Below are positions 1 through 9,155 of a stretch of 64,000 nt of DNA, piece after piece. Below the pieces are notes generated by a model that was not told the DNA's origin, did not search any database, and saw only the letters and a list, made by a program, of their open reading frames with translations. This DNA is from Niveibacterium sp. SC-1 (lineage in GTDB: Bacteria; Pseudomonadota; Gammaproteobacteria; Burkholderiales; Rhodocyclaceae): contig NZ_CP151275.1 in assembly GCF_038235435.1 (NCBI RefSeq), forward strand, positions 3,596,001-3,660,000. The letters are read 5' to 3'. Each line of letters opens with the position of its first letter. Within the stretch, counting starts at the first letter, position 1. Both the position numbers and the translations under genes were made by a program.

Positions 1-208
1 CGACCAGATCGTCGCCCTCGACCCGCACTTCTTCGCGGAAGCGTCCGTGCACCGTGTCGTGGCGCAGCAGGTGGGCGTTGATCGCCGGCGAGCCAAGGTC
101 GTTGATCGCCACGATTTCATAGTCGTGCGCACCCGCGCTCTCGAAGTAGGCGCGCAATGCGTTTCTGCCGATCCGACCGAAACCGTTGATGGCAACACGT
201 GCACTCAT
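1..208 (-). CDS. gap: Glyceraldehyde-3-phosphate dehydrogenase, N-terminal part (cut by window edge)
   Basis: Only the first 69 codons are inside the window; the gene continues past position 1. The protein begins [20 protein letters not shown], the Rossmann NAD(P)-binding start of type I GAPDH with the glycine motif NGFGRIGR, followed by VAINDL and a HDTVHGRF segment typical of the family. The enzyme oxidises glyceraldehyde 3-phosphate to 1,3-bisphosphoglycerate in glycolysis, or works in reverse in gluconeogenesis. The start codon overlaps the stop of the upstream MFS gene by an ATGA arrangement at 205-208, so the two are probably translationally coupled. Family assignment is secure. Which paralogue it is, and whether it prefers NAD or NADP, cannot be told from this part. 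Confidence 0.9.
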   Translation of the reverse strand, partial: MSARVAINGFGRIGRNALRAYFESAGAHDYEIVAINDLGSPAINAHLLRHDTVHGRFREEVRVEGDDLV

Positions 209-1521
209 GTTCTCTCTCCTTGCTCATGGGGGTTGAAGGCTCGATCCTCGCATCTACCCGTTACGGGTATCCGGCGCGCGGACGGAAAAGCAATCGCGGC
301 CATCAGGGCGCAGGCCACGCAGGCCCACCAGACGCCCGGCCAGCCCGCTCCGGCCTGCAGCGCAGGCACCAGCAGTGGCACGATGAAGAAGCCGGCGAAG
401 GCACAGGTATTGCCCAGCGCCAGCGCCGTAGCGGCGCGCTGCGTTCCCGCCAGTGTCGCGAGTTCGGTGAAGGCCACGCCGTGCCAGGCCGATACACAGA
501 TGCCTGCGATCACCAGCGTCAGCAGCAGGAGGCTCAGTGTCACGCCGCCGCTGCCATGTCCCTGCGCCAGGGCGGCGAGGCCCCCCAGCGCGCCGAACAG
601 CAGGGCGGCGCCCCAGCAGCAGGCCTGCATATAGCCTCGACGGTTACCGCGCCGGTCAGTCCAGCGTCCGCTCCACACCCGCGAGACCATTGCGCCGGCC
701 TGCACGCAGCCCAGACTCACGCTGATCGCCATCACGCCCAGACCGGCGAAGTCGTGCAGGAACACGCTGGTGAAACTCAGCACGGCGACCTGGGGCATGC
801 AGAGCAAGCCGATGCCCGCCGCCAGCCGCCACACGACACCGCTGCGCAGGGGGCTCTTGCCCCGCCGTTCAGCGGAGGCGGCGGCCACGCCTTGGGCGCC
901 CGGCGCCTCATGCAGCCATCGCCAGGTGAGCACCGCCGTCACGAGACTCGCCAGCGCCAGCGCGCCGAAGACCACGCGAAAGCCGTGGTGCTGGGCTAGC
1001 CCCGGCAGCACCAGCGCCCCCAGCCCGCCACCCAGCGGAACGGCCGTCTGGCGGATACTCATCGCGAAGCCGCGCTCGCCCTCCGCGAACCAGGCCATCA
1101 CCGCGCGCCCACTCGCGCCATTGACGCTGCCCGCGAACACCCCGGCAAGCAACAGCCCGACGCACAGCGCCACCAGCGTCGGGGCCGTTGTGCCGTGCGG
1201 CACGCAGAACAGCGCCATGCCGCACAGCCAGGCCGCCGACAGTCCCAGTCCGACAAGCAGGATGCGCCGGTCGCCCAGGCGGTCGGTCGCCATGCCCCAG
1301 GGCACTTCGCTCAGCGCCACGCCCAGGCCCAGCATCCCCAAGGCGAGGCCGAGCGCCGCGTTGTCGAGCCCGTAGTCCGCCCGCATCGCCACCGCGGTAC
1401 TGGGCACGCCGGCCAGCGCGGCAGAGAAGCAGGCGTTCGCCGCCACCCCGATGCCCAGCACCTTCCAGCGATGGCGGTCTGGTGTGGGAGCACGCGTAGG
1501 AGAGACGTTCAGGTTTTCCAT
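205..1521 (-). CDS. MFS transporter, 12 transmembrane segments
   Basis: 438 residues, starting [20 protein letters not shown], with about twelve hydrophobic segments in two halves joined by a polar loop near the middle. The loop between helices 2 and 3 carries the major facilitator signature in the form [10 protein letters not shown], and a second copy reads [12 protein letters not shown] in the C-terminal half. The stretch [12 protein letters not shown] resembles cyanate/organic-anion MFS carriers. Substrate is unknown. It is divergent from a LysR regulator at 1627, which probably controls it, and is coupled to gap downstream by ATGA overlap. The reading frame extends far upstream without a stop but the region before 1521 is the regulator's antisense, so the ATG at 1521 is preferred. 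Confidence 0.85.
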   Translation of the reverse strand: MENLNVSPTRAPTPDRHRWKVLGIGVAANACFSAALAGVPSTAVAMRADYGLDNAALGLALGMLGLGVALSEVPWGMATDRLGDRRILLVGLGLSAAWLCGMALFCVPHGTTAPTLVALCVGLLLAGVFAGSVNGASGRAVMAWFAEGERGFAMSIRQTAVPLGGGLGALVLPGLAQHHGFRVVFGALALASLVTAVLTWRWLHEAPGAQGVAAASAERRGKSPLRSGVVWRLAAGIGLLCMPQVAVLSFTSVFLHDFAGLGVMAISVSLGCVQAGAMVSRVWSGRWTDRRGNRRGYMQACCWGAALLFGALGGLAALAQGHGSGGVTLSLLLLTLVIAGICVSAWHGVAFTELATLAGTQRAATALALGNTCAFAGFFIVPLLVPALQAGAGWPGVWWACVACALMAAIAFPSARRIPVTGRCEDRAFNPHEQGERT

Positions 1522-1579
1522 GGCGACGATGCTAGGACCTGACAATCCATCGGAAAAGCGGGAAAATTCGAATCCATCC

Positions 1580-1594
1580 ATCGGCATTGCCGAT
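1580..1594. promoter_or_regulatory. Candidate LysR operator (ATCGGCATTGCCGAT)
   Basis: A perfect 6-3-6 inverted repeat sits in the 105-base gap between the divergent MFS and LysR genes. It contains the T-N11-A pattern (T1581, A1593) usual for LysR-type regulators. Its place 33 bases before the lysR start suits autoregulation together with control of the MFS gene. Binding is inferred only from pattern and position. Confidence 0.45.
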
Positions 1595-1626
1595 GACATC
1601 AGATACAAGACAGAGGCCCTCTTCCC

Positions 1627-2556
1627 ATGCGCGACTTCGACCTCACTCAGCTGCGCACCCTCGTCGCGGTAGCTGACACCGGCAGCCTGTCCGCCGCCGC
1701 GCGCGTCGTATTCCTCTCGCAATCCAGCGTGAGCGAACAGCTCAAGAAGCTCGAAGAACGCGCTGGACAGCAGCTCCTGGATCGCAGCAAATCCGGCTGC
1801 GTGGCCACGCCGGCGGGCGAGAAGCTGCTCGGCTACGCGCGTCGCATGCTGGCCCTGAGCGAGGCGGCACTGGAAGATCTGCAGGGGCGCAGCCTGGATG
1901 GCGAATTGCGCATCGGGCTCTCCGACTACTTCCTGCCGCGCGAGGCCGCCCGGGTGCTCAAACGCTTCGGCGAGCTGCATCCGCGCCTGCGCCTGCACTC
2001 CTCGGTGCTCAAGAGCGCCATCATCGAGCAGGGCATAGATCCTTCCGGCGAACTCCCGCTCGACATCGGCGTATCCGTCCGCTTCGTCAGTGCGCGTGGC
2101 CGTCATGTCGCGGGAGGCGAAGCCCTGCAGGGCAGCATGCTGTTGCGCCGCGAGCCACTGTTCTGGGTCATGGCGGCAGATGCCGACATCGCGGCCAGTC
2201 CTCCTCTGCCCCTGGTCACCGTCCAGGGCCCCTGCCCACTGCAACAGCTGATGCAGCATCTGCTGGAACGGGCTGGCATCCACTACCGCACGGCTTTTAC
2301 CGTGTCCGGCGTCGCAGGCCTGCAACTGGCGCTCGCCGCAGGCCAGGGCATCACCTGCCTCAACCTGTCCGCCATCAATCGCGGCCTGCGCGAATGCCCC
2401 TCCGAGATGCGCCTGCCCACCCTGCCGCAGGCCGAGTTCCGTCTCACGCCCCCGCGCGCCGGCGAGGCGCCCACCGTCACGGAAGCTCGCGTGGAACTCG
2501 CCAAGCTCTTCCGCTGGCACCTGGAGGAGCCGCCCAAGGCGGACCCCGCAAGGTAG
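1627..2556 (+). CDS. LysR-family transcriptional regulator
   Basis: 309 residues. The N-terminal 60 residues form the winged helix-turn-helix (LRTLVAVADTGSLSAAAR followed by LSQSSVSEQLKKLE), and residues about 90-295 form the periplasmic-binding-protein-like effector domain. The helix-turn-helix matches the LysR family well. The gene is divergent from the MFS transporter and gap, and the shared intergenic region has a T-N11-A inverted repeat, so its likely targets are those genes. The effector is not predictable. The C-terminal tail (EEPPKADPAR) is polar and slightly longer than usual. Confidence 0.88.
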   Translation: MRDFDLTQLRTLVAVADTGSLSAAARVVFLSQSSVSEQLKKLEERAGQQLLDRSKSGCVATPAGEKLLGYARRMLALSEAALEDLQGRSLDGELRIGLSDYFLPREAARVLKRFGELHPRLRLHSSVLKSAIIEQGIDPSGELPLDIGVSVRFVSARGRHVAGGEALQGSMLLRREPLFWVMAADADIAASPPLPLVTVQGPCPLQQLMQHLLERAGIHYRTAFTVSGVAGLQLALAAGQGITCLNLSAINRGLRECPSEMRLPTLPQAEFRLTPPRAGEAPTVTEARVELAKLFRWHLEEPPKADPAR

Positions 2557-2817
2557 GACTGCGCGAGGCGCACGCCACGGACGACGGCTCGCAGCGGGTC
2601 GCCCGGGCGCGTCTCAAGGCCCTGCGCACCAGCGACATCACCTGTCCGGAAATGAGTCGATCGGCCAGCATTTTCCCGATGTCTCGACCCATGACGAAAA
2701 CTGTCAGGAGTCCTCCGGTCTGCACGGAACATTCGCCGCCCTCTTCGAGTCTCGTGCGGGAAGCGGCCTGGTGTCAGGACGAACCGGGCACTACCGACCC
2801 ACACGAGGAGGACGATC

Positions 2818-3246
2818 ATGGAGACGAACGAGCTGCATCGCGGCCGGCTCATCGACCACATCCAGCTGGTGGTAAGGGATCTGGCCGCCAGCCAGAGGTT
2901 CTACGCGGCCGTGCTGGCGGTGCTGCAGGTGCCCATCGGCGGGAGCGGCCCGGGATTCTTCTGGGCTGACGAACTGTTCGTCAGCGACGCGCAGAGTCCG
3001 GCCGCACAGGGCACGCTGACCGGCCGTATCCACCTGGCCTTCCAGGCGACAGACAAAGCGACGGTGGATGCGTTCTACGAAGCGGCCGTGGCCAACGGCG
3101 GCGTCGACAATGGCAAACCCGGCGAGCGCGAATACCACCCTGGCTACTACGCGGCCTTCGTGCTCGACCCCGACGGCAACAACATCGAGGCCGTGTTCCA
3201 CGGTGCGGCGACGCGCAGCGCGCAGTCCGTGAAGATCACCTTCTGA
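2818..3246 (+). CDS. VOC-family (glyoxalase/bleomycin resistance-like) protein
   Basis: 142 residues containing one vicinal oxygen chelate domain. The start IDHIQLVVRDLAASQRFY is the usual first beta-alpha unit, and the end AAFVLDPDGNNIEAVFHG carries the DPDGNxIE motif with the metal-binding glutamate. A good ribosome binding site (GAGGAGG) lies just before the ATG. Members are often annotated as lactoylglutathione lyase-like, but the true substrate is rarely known and nothing nearby points to one. It stands alone between the LysR gene and a convergent membrane protein gene. The 260 bases upstream hold no gene that I can support. Confidence 0.85.
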   Translation: METNELHRGRLIDHIQLVVRDLAASQRFYAAVLAVLQVPIGGSGPGFFWADELFVSDAQSPAAQGTLTGRIHLAFQATDKATVDAFYEAAVANGGVDNGKPGEREYHPGYYAAFVLDPDGNNIEAVFHGAATRSAQSVKITF

Positions 3247-3297
3247 GGGTGGCCGCGTCCTGCGCCGAGCAAGCAACGCGCGGCCGCGACAAGGTCC

Positions 3298-3852
3298 TCA
3301 TGGCCTGTCTTGGACGTCCGGCCACAGCCTCGTGGCGCGCAGGCCAAGTCGCAGGGTCAGCCCCAGGAGCAGCGCAGGCAGCCAGACCCAGCGGAGTTCG
3401 GAGGCGAGCACAGCGAGGCCGCGCTCGCTGAAGACACGGCGCAAGGCGATCGGTGAAACCTCGATCACCTGCCAGGGCGAGAAGTATCGCGCCTCGGAAA
3501 ACGGCCACCAGAACGCAACGCCGAGTCCGCCGTTGGTGAACATGTCGAGCAGCGGATGAGACAGGCAGCAGGCTGCCACGAAGAGGAAAGCCACCCGCCG
3601 GGAGGTCTGCAGGTGTTGCGCACCCGCCGCCGCCACAAGCCCCAGCAGCAGGGCGAAGACCAGCGAATGCGTCGCGCCGCGGTGCCCGAAGGCGTCGGCA
3701 TACGCGATCCCCAACTTGAACGCGAGACCGTCGAAGTCCGGCGCGATCGCGGCCAGGACGCCAGCGCCGAGCAGGCGACGCGGGACCCTGGACGATCCCA
3801 GGCCAAGTCCGAGGGCGAGCGGAACGGCTGCGTGAGTGAGGATGGTCGGCAT
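3298..3852 (-). CDS. YdjM-type membrane-bound metal-dependent hydrolase family protein
   Basis: 184 residues from MPTILTHAAVPLALG. It has four to five hydrophobic segments, an early D-F-D motif (IAPDFDG) and HRGATHS, the conserved motif of the YdjM (PF04307) inner-membrane family, plus SHPLLDMFTNGG. The histidines and aspartates of these motifs are thought to bind metal; the biological substrate of the family is not established. An in-frame ATG 13 codons upstream (3891) is possible, but MPTxxTH is the family's usual start. The end is about 50 bases from the convergent VOC gene, with no clear terminator. Confidence 0.8.
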   Translation of the reverse strand: MPTILTHAAVPLALGLGLGSSRVPRRLLGAGVLAAIAPDFDGLAFKLGIAYADAFGHRGATHSLVFALLLGLVAAAGAQHLQTSRRVAFLFVAACCLSHPLLDMFTNGGLGVAFWWPFSEARYFSPWQVIEVSPIALRRVFSERGLAVLASELRWVWLPALLLGLTLRLGLRATRLWPDVQDRP

Positions 3853-4134
3853 GCTGGATGAATGGTTCTCGGTGTGGGCGGGAGGCCGCATGGTAACTGC
3901 TCACTCCCGGCCTTCGCCTTTTCGTCTTGAGCTCGCCATGGCGGCAAGGCTCAGGCTCGTGTGTGCGCAACAAACCTGCGCGTGAGACCGCGATTGGGGG
4001 CTGCCTCACGGGGCCTCGCCCGTGTCACAAATCCTGTCAAACGGCTGCCAAGTGCGTCGGCATAATCGAGCGGCCGGAAGCGAACGTCGGCAAACACAAG
4101 AACACCGTTCGCCATCAATCAGGGAAGAACAAGA

Positions 4135-5115
4135 ATGTTGGCAAAGACCATACGCGCCGTCGTCGGCCTCTCCGCAAGCCTCAGCCTTCTCTCGGGCTGT
4201 GCCATCGGGATGAAGATTCCTGTCAAGGATCCGGCTCCCTCGCCTGTCGCCTACGCAAAGAAGGACGCAGCGCCCACGACGCTCGCGTTCAAGGACGATC
4301 GCCTCAGCGGCGAAAAGGCAATGCCGCTGAGCGGGACAATCCCGATGCAGATGATGTATCAGGACAAGCCCTTTGATCCCGTACCGTGGGTCGCCACGCA
4401 CACCGCGAAGGAACTCGCCGCCCGCGGGCTCCCGGTGAGCCTGAACAGCGACACGGCTGACGGCACGAAGGTCTCGATCCAGCGACTGCACATCGAGAAC
4501 TACCGCGCCAACGGCTTCTCGCCCTTCATCACCTTCACGTCGCTGCGCGCGGACGTGATCACGCCCAAGGGACCGCAGCGTGTCACGGCTTATGTGAAGC
4601 GCGGCAAGGTGCCCGTATGGTCCTTCGACGAGATCATCGAGCCGACCTTCAACGCGCCGCTCTCGCTGCTGACCAAGGAGCTCGCGGCCAAACTCAACCA
4701 ACAGGTCTTCGGCCAGGTGGTGGCCGACCAGGAAGTCGAGGCGCTGATCACCCGCATCGAAGCGAACCCGACGCGCGACGACGCCTATCTCGACGTCTAT
4801 CAGCTGGGCTTCAGCAATAACCGGAAGGCCGTGCCTGAACTGGCCAAACTGACTGTTCACCCGAGCGAATACGTCCGCCTGGCCGCGATCTCTTCGCTGG
4901 GTATCCTCAAGGCCGAGGATCAGTTCGACCTGCTGGCCAGCCTCTACGAATCGAGGGCCGGCCTCTGGCAGGATCGTGCGATGGCCCTGAAGGCAATCGG
5001 TGACCTGGGCACGGAACAGTCGCGCGCCTACCTCGAACACGAGTGGGCCAAGTACGAGAAGGCGACGGACAAGGAAGGCCTGTGGAACAAGGAGATTCTT
5101 TCGCTCTACCTCTGA
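4135..5115 (+). CDS. Lipoprotein with C-terminal HEAT-like repeats
   Basis: 326 residues with a lipoprotein signal: a basic start, a hydrophobic stretch and the lipobox LLSGC with the acylated cysteine at residue 22. Residues about 70-190 are a mixed alpha/beta periplasmic region of unknown family. Residues about 220-310 (VPELAKLTVHPSEYVRLAAISSLG, in part) look like HEAT repeats, which usually mediate protein contacts. The function is unknown. A CATAAT hexamer at 4061-4066 may be the -10 box. The gene is monocistronic, ending in a strong terminator at 5138-5170. I do not recognise a named homologue. Confidence 0.75.
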   Translation: MLAKTIRAVVGLSASLSLLSGCAIGMKIPVKDPAPSPVAYAKKDAAPTTLAFKDDRLSGEKAMPLSGTIPMQMMYQDKPFDPVPWVATHTAKELAARGLPVSLNSDTADGTKVSIQRLHIENYRANGFSPFITFTSLRADVITPKGPQRVTAYVKRGKVPVWSFDEIIEPTFNAPLSLLTKELAAKLNQQVFGQVVADQEVEALITRIEANPTRDDAYLDVYQLGFSNNRKAVPELAKLTVHPSEYVRLAAISSLGILKAEDQFDLLASLYESRAGLWQDRAMALKAIGDLGTEQSRAYLEHEWAKYEKATDKEGLWNKEILSLYL

Positions 5116-5137
5116 GCGAACGGAGTCGCGCCTCCAC

Positions 5138-5170
5138 AAAAAGGGCGACCCGACGGGTCGCCCTTTTTTC
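5138..5170 (+). terminator. Rho-independent terminator of the HEAT-repeat lipoprotein gene
   Basis: A GC-rich stem (GGGCGACCC pairing with GGGTCGCCC) with a three-base loop is followed by a run of T. It begins 23 bases after the stop codon. An A run on the left arm means it could also stop transcription from the other side. Confidence 0.85.
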
Positions 5171-5310
5171 GACCTGCCCCGAGATCCGTGAGGATGTGGC
5201 GCACGCAACCGAAGGGCGTCACGTCACCGGACAAGCGTCGTTTCACCGGCCCGAGACCCGCACGGACCGAGGCGGCTAGACTAAAGCCCCCTTACCTTCG
5301 CGGATCAGTC

Positions 5311-5529
5311 ATGCAAAGGCGCGTCGTCGGCTTCCACCTGGACGAAGAATCGCACTGGGTCGCCGACCTGGAGTGCGGTCACGGCCAGCATGTGCGCCAC
5401 GATCCACCCTGGCAGTCGCGCCCGTGGACGCAAAGCAAGAGCGGGCGCGCGTCGATGCTGGGACGCGTGCTTGACTGCAAGCGCTGCGACGATGAGGCCG
5501 CGGAGGGCTCGCCCCGCGACGACGCCTGA
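5311..5529 (+). CDS. DUF3565 small protein
   Basis: 72 residues starting MQRRVVGFHLDEESHWVADL. It matches the DUF3565 pattern: a GFHxDExxxWVAxLxCGH core, then HVRHDPPWQSRPW and a C-terminal CKRCD pair. With the earlier cysteine and histidines this suggests a small metal-binding fold. The function of the family is unknown. The ATG at 5311 is chosen because family members begin M-x-R-x-V-V-G-F; the frame is open further upstream but without a family match. Confidence 0.75.
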   Translation: MQRRVVGFHLDEESHWVADLECGHGQHVRHDPPWQSRPWTQSKSGRASMLGRVLDCKRCDDEAAEGSPRDDA

Positions 5530-5642
5530 ACCGCCTTTGCCTCGCGGGCGAAACGCCTCGGGCATCAGGAGCACTACCGTGCAGGAGATCGACGGCCGCG
5601 GGAGGTTTGTCGTCCCATGCCCGGCAAACGGCTGTCAGCCGC

Positions 5643-5668
5643 TATAATGCGAACGATTCTCGTTTGAT
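5643..5668 (+). promoter_or_regulatory. Candidate promoter -10 box overlapped by a Fur box
   Basis: A consensus TATAAT lies at 5643-5648. It is overlapped by AATGCGAACGATTCTCGTTT, in which AACGA and TCGTT form an inverted repeat around TTC. This matches the GATAAT-type Fur box seen as GCGAATGATTCTCATT in proteobacteria. An overlap of -10 and Fur box is the usual layout for iron repression. It lies about 95 bases upstream of the PepSY gene. Confidence 0.55.
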
Positions 5669-5757
5669 TGCTTCCCGATGCTTTTCCGCTTCCTACTCCG
5701 GTGCGCCGCCTCCGGCGCTGCGGCTGCGCGACCATCAGCGACGTCAGGCAGGCAGCC

Positions 5758-6912
5758 ATGCTGAGTGCACGCGCCCTGCGCACCTGGTCCTGGCTGCACA
5801 AGTGGACCAGCCTGGTCTGCACGGTCTTCATGCTGCTGCTGTGCCTCACCGGCCTGCCGCTGATCTTCCATCACGAGATCGGCCACCTGCTGGGCACCGA
5901 GGCTGAACCCGCCGACATGGCGGCCGATGCGCCGCGCGCAAGCCTCGACGCCGTCATGCAGACGGCCCTCGCGCGCCATCCGGGCAAGGGCGGCATGTTC
6001 GTATCGCAGGAAGAGGATGACGACCGCGTCTGGTACGTGACCCTCTCCGACACACCGACCTCCAACGACAACCTCAAGCAGGTGGCGGTCGATGCGCGCA
6101 GCGCGCAAACCCTGGCCGAGCCTCAGCTCGACCGCGGCTTCATGTACGTGATGCGCTCGCTGCACATCGACCTCTTCTCCGGGCTGCCGGGCATGCTCTT
6201 CCTCGGCTTCATGGCGCTGCTGCTGCTCATCGCGCTGGTCTCCGGCGCGGTGCTGTACGCGCCCTTCATGCGCAAGCTGCGCTTTGCCGAAGTGCGTCGC
6301 GAACGCAGCACCCGCATCAAGTGGCTGGACCTGCACAACCTGCTGGGCATCGTGACCCTGGTGTGGTTCTTCGTGGTCGGCGCGACCGGCATGATCAACA
6401 CCTGGGCCGACTTGCTGGTGAAGGCGTGGCAGTTCGGCGAGATGGCCGAGATGGTGGCGCCCTACAAGAACGCGCCGCCGCTCACGCAGCTCGGCTCGCT
6501 CGAAGCCGCGGTGCAGGCCGCTCGCCGGCAGGAGCCGGACATGAAGATCGCCTTCATCGCTTTCCCCGGCACCAGCTTCAGCAGCCCGCATCACTATGGC
6601 GTTTTCATGCGCGGCACCGAGGCGCTGACTTCGCGCCTGCTCAAGCCGGTGCTGGTGGATGCGCAGACCGCCCAGGTCACCGACAGCCGCAAGCTGCCCT
6701 GGTACCTGACCGCGCTGCTGGTGTCGCAGCCACTGCATTTCGGCGACTACGGCGGCAAGCCGATGCAGATCATCTGGGCGGCGCTCGACATCATCACCCT
6801 CTTCGTCCTCGGCAGCGGGCTCTACCTGTGGCTGGCCAAGCGCAAGACGGCGCGCCAGGACGCCACGCAGCCAAGCGGAGAATCGGCACAGCTGGCGGAG
6901 CTGCGCTCATGA
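5758..6912 (+). CDS. PepSY-associated transmembrane protein, probable iron-uptake accessory
   Basis: 384 residues. It starts LSARALRTWSWLHKWTSLVC, the classic opening of PepSY_TM proteins (W-x-x-R-x-x-H-x-W), followed by a first membrane segment and a periplasmic PepSY region around residues 50-130. Further membrane segments lie near residues 145-170, 200-225 and 345-370. Such proteins commonly accompany TonB-dependent siderophore receptors, and some reduce or help import ferric complexes. A candidate Fur box and -10 element lie just upstream, in agreement with iron control. It forms a two-gene operon with a small membrane protein, overlapping by ATGA at 6909-6912. Confidence 0.82.
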   Translation: MLSARALRTWSWLHKWTSLVCTVFMLLLCLTGLPLIFHHEIGHLLGTEAEPADMAADAPRASLDAVMQTALARHPGKGGMFVSQEEDDDRVWYVTLSDTPTSNDNLKQVAVDARSAQTLAEPQLDRGFMYVMRSLHIDLFSGLPGMLFLGFMALLLLIALVSGAVLYAPFMRKLRFAEVRRERSTRIKWLDLHNLLGIVTLVWFFVVGATGMINTWADLLVKAWQFGEMAEMVAPYKNAPPLTQLGSLEAAVQAARRQEPDMKIAFIAFPGTSFSSPHHYGVFMRGTEALTSRLLKPVLVDAQTAQVTDSRKLPWYLTALLVSQPLHFGDYGGKPMQIIWAALDIITLFVLGSGLYLWLAKRKTARQDATQPSGESAQLAELRS

Positions 6913-7112
6913 AGCCGGCGCGTCGTTTCGAATGGCATGTGTGGGGCTGGCCGATCGTGGCCGGCTTTGCCAGCCTTGCCGGCCTGCTCTGCGCCCTGGT
7001 CGGCGACGGTGCCTGGGACATCGCCTCATGGCTGCTGCTGGGCGGCCTGACGATCGTCAGCGCGGGCTTCGGCCTGGGGTTCTTTGCGCGGCGAGTGCAA
7101 CACAGGCGCTGA
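6909..7112 (+). CDS. Small two-helix membrane protein downstream of PepSY gene
   Basis: 67 residues, MKPARRFEWHVWGWPIVAGF at the start, with two hydrophobic segments (about 13-31 and 36-58) separated by GDGAWD, ending in a basic tail. The ATG overlaps the PepSY stop codon, so the two are probably translated together and may act together in iron uptake. Small proteins of this type are often found beside PepSY_TM genes, but I know of no assigned function. Confidence 0.7.
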   Translation: MKPARRFEWHVWGWPIVAGFASLAGLLCALVGDGAWDIASWLLLGGLTIVSAGFGLGFFARRVQHRR

Positions 7113-7148
7113 GCGGCCGGACGCGTCCAGGACACCGCTCGGGAAAGC

Positions 7149-7223
7149 TGGTCCCACCGACAGGAATCGAACCTGTATCTGCCGCTTAGGAGGCGGCCGT
7201 TCTATCCATTGAACTACGGCGGG
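7149..7223 (-). tRNA. tRNA-Arg (anticodon CCT)
   Basis: Read on the minus strand, a full cloverleaf of 75 bases is seen. The acceptor stem CCCGCCG pairs with CGGTGGG (one G-T), followed by A and an encoded CCA. The anticodon stem GCCGC/GCGGC encloses the loop CTCCTAA, giving anticodon CCT, which reads AGG. The T arm contains GGTTCGATTCC. It lies between the PepSY operon and the EAL gene. Confidence 0.95.
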
Positions 7224-7355
7224 ACAGGCACCGGGGCTGGCGCCGCGGGCCGCTGGAAGGTGCCGGGAAGCACCCGCGCGCGGCGGCCCGAAGGCTATCA
7301 CAATCCGCCCCGGCCCGGGCCGCGCAGCGGGGCTCCGCGCCCTTGTTGCAGGCCT

Positions 7356-8882
7356 TCAACGCTGTGCCAGCCAGGCGACGAAATCCTCTCCGCTCATCGG
7401 ACGCGCGTAGTAGTAGCCCTGGATCGCGGTGATGCCGCGGCCCACGAGATAGTCCACCTGGGCGCGGGTCTCGACCCCCTCGGCGATCGTCTTGAGGCCG
7501 ACCGTGCGGGCAAAGTCGATGATCGCGTCCAGCGTCACGCGCTTGCTGTCGTCGGGCACCCGCAAGGCGTCCACGAACATCTTGTCGATCTTCATCGTGC
7601 CGATCGGCAACTCCTGGACGGCAGCAAAGCCGCCGAATCCGGTCCCTGCATCGTCAAGCTCGATCTCGACGCCCTGTGCGACCAACGACTCCAGTGCGCG
7701 GCGGGCCTGGTCGAGATTCTCGAAGGGCTGCCGCTCGGTGATCTCCAGCGCGAAATGATCGGGTGCGAGCGCGTGCTTGCGGCACGTCGCGAGCAGGGCC
7801 TCGCGCATGGCCGGATTGGCCGCTTGCGCGGGCGTGAAATTCAGGCTCAGCCAGCGTCCGCTGTCGCGCCAGCCAAAGCTGACCAGGTCCCGCGCAGCAC
7901 GTGCGATGAGGCGTTCGGATATGGCATCGACCCAGCCATTGGCTTCCGCGTAGGGGATGAACTCCCCCGGCGGCACCAGCGTTCCGCTGCGCTGGCGCCA
8001 GCGCGCCAGCACTTCGGCGCCCAGCACCGCGCCACTGCGCGGATCGACGATGGGCTGGTAGTAGGGGATGAATTCCTGCCGCCGCAGCGCGTCGCGGATC
8101 AGGAAATCCAGCGAGGCCCGGACCTTCAGCGCGCGGTAGAGCAGGCCACCACAAAGCGCCGCAAGAGCGAACGCAAACAGGGTCGAGGTCACCCAGCCGA
8201 GCTCGCGGTAGTAGGCAAGATAACGCGCGTCCGCGGACAGGTGCAGGGTCACATCGGCGGCCCCCAGCTTGCGGCTGCGCGCGACGCTCAACACGGGCTG
8301 CGTACGCAAGGGGCGCGAGCCGAACACGAACACGGGCGTGCCGCCAACGCTGGCCTCATAGGCCGTGCAACCCGCGCACGCGTAGTGGGAAAGAAAGTCG
8401 TAGAGCAGCGGCTCGACGTTGGCGACGTAGCGGTACGCCCCTACCTGCCGGACGAGAAAGAGATCGAGCGTTCCGTCGGGATGGCGCACCGAACCGAACC
8501 ACCAACCGTCACGCAGCGCGCGCAGGGTGCGTTCCCCCTCCATCAGCACATGCGCCGCGTCGCTGCGGCAGACCACCTCTGCGTCACGCAGCACCGCGAC
8601 CCAGCGCACGTAGCCATTCTTGAAGACCTGGCGCGCGAGCAGCTTGCTCACGCCACTTTCGCAGCCCAGGCTCTCGTAACCCGGCAGGGTCAGCAGCACC
8701 TCGTGGGCCTGGATGGCCGCGTCTTCGAGCTGGTAGAGCATCTGCTGGGCCTGGTCATCGAGACCGCGTCGCGCGAAAAGCACATTGAGCGAACCGAATG
8801 TCAGCAGCGCGACGCAGAAAGCCAGCACAGCCGTCAGCACGGCCACCACCTCCGTGCTCAGCGGCAAACGAGATTCCGACAT
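7356..8882 (-). CDS. CSS-motif EAL-domain cyclic-di-GMP phosphodiesterase
   Basis: 508 residues. One membrane segment at about 10-33, a periplasmic CSS-type sensor domain with cysteines in GCESG and VVCRSD, a second membrane segment near 235-255, then an EAL domain to the end. The EAL signature reads AEVLARW (L for A, conservative change), and the catalytic set appears present: LNFTP, EITER, DDAGTGF, KIDKMF, AEGVE and QGYYYARP. It is therefore probably an active phosphodiesterase hydrolysing c-di-GMP, whose activity in this class depends on the redox state of the periplasmic cysteines. DDAG replaces the usual DDFG. The start at 8882 gives a proper N-terminal anchor. Confidence 0.88.
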   Translation of the reverse strand: MSESRLPLSTEVVAVLTAVLAFCVALLTFGSLNVLFARRGLDDQAQQMLYQLEDAAIQAHEVLLTLPGYESLGCESGVSKLLARQVFKNGYVRWVAVLRDAEVVCRSDAAHVLMEGERTLRALRDGWWFGSVRHPDGTLDLFLVRQVGAYRYVANVEPLLYDFLSHYACAGCTAYEASVGGTPVFVFGSRPLRTQPVLSVARSRKLGAADVTLHLSADARYLAYYRELGWVTSTLFAFALAALCGGLLYRALKVRASLDFLIRDALRRQEFIPYYQPIVDPRSGAVLGAEVLARWRQRSGTLVPPGEFIPYAEANGWVDAISERLIARAARDLVSFGWRDSGRWLSLNFTPAQAANPAMREALLATCRKHALAPDHFALEITERQPFENLDQARRALESLVAQGVEIELDDAGTGFGGFAAVQELPIGTMKIDKMFVDALRVPDDSKRVTLDAIIDFARTVGLKTIAEGVETRAQVDYLVGRGITAIQGYYYARPMSGEDFVAWLAQR

Positions 8883-9155
8883 GCGCCACACCTCCGGTCC
8901 ATGGCCATCGCTCGGCAGCCTCGCTACGCCGCCTCCCGAAGGTATAGCCGAGACGCAGGGCGCCGTGGTTGTTGCGGCGCGACCCTCGGCCTGTCCCGGG
9001 GCGCGAGCGAGGCAGGCGTCGCTGCGTCGGGCAACCCGTGGCCGGGCCTCGCGGGCAGATAAACCCGTCGCCCAGCCGGCGGGACGGGGCGACGCAGGTA
9101 AAATCGCAGACCGCGGTGCGCGACACCGAGCACCCTCCCCCCGATTGCCCAGACC

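Noticed and set aside
199..999. Plus-strand frames opposite the MFS transporter
   Set aside because: Pro/Arg/His-rich shadow translations without a domain; the minus-strand frame encodes a coherent 12-helix protein.
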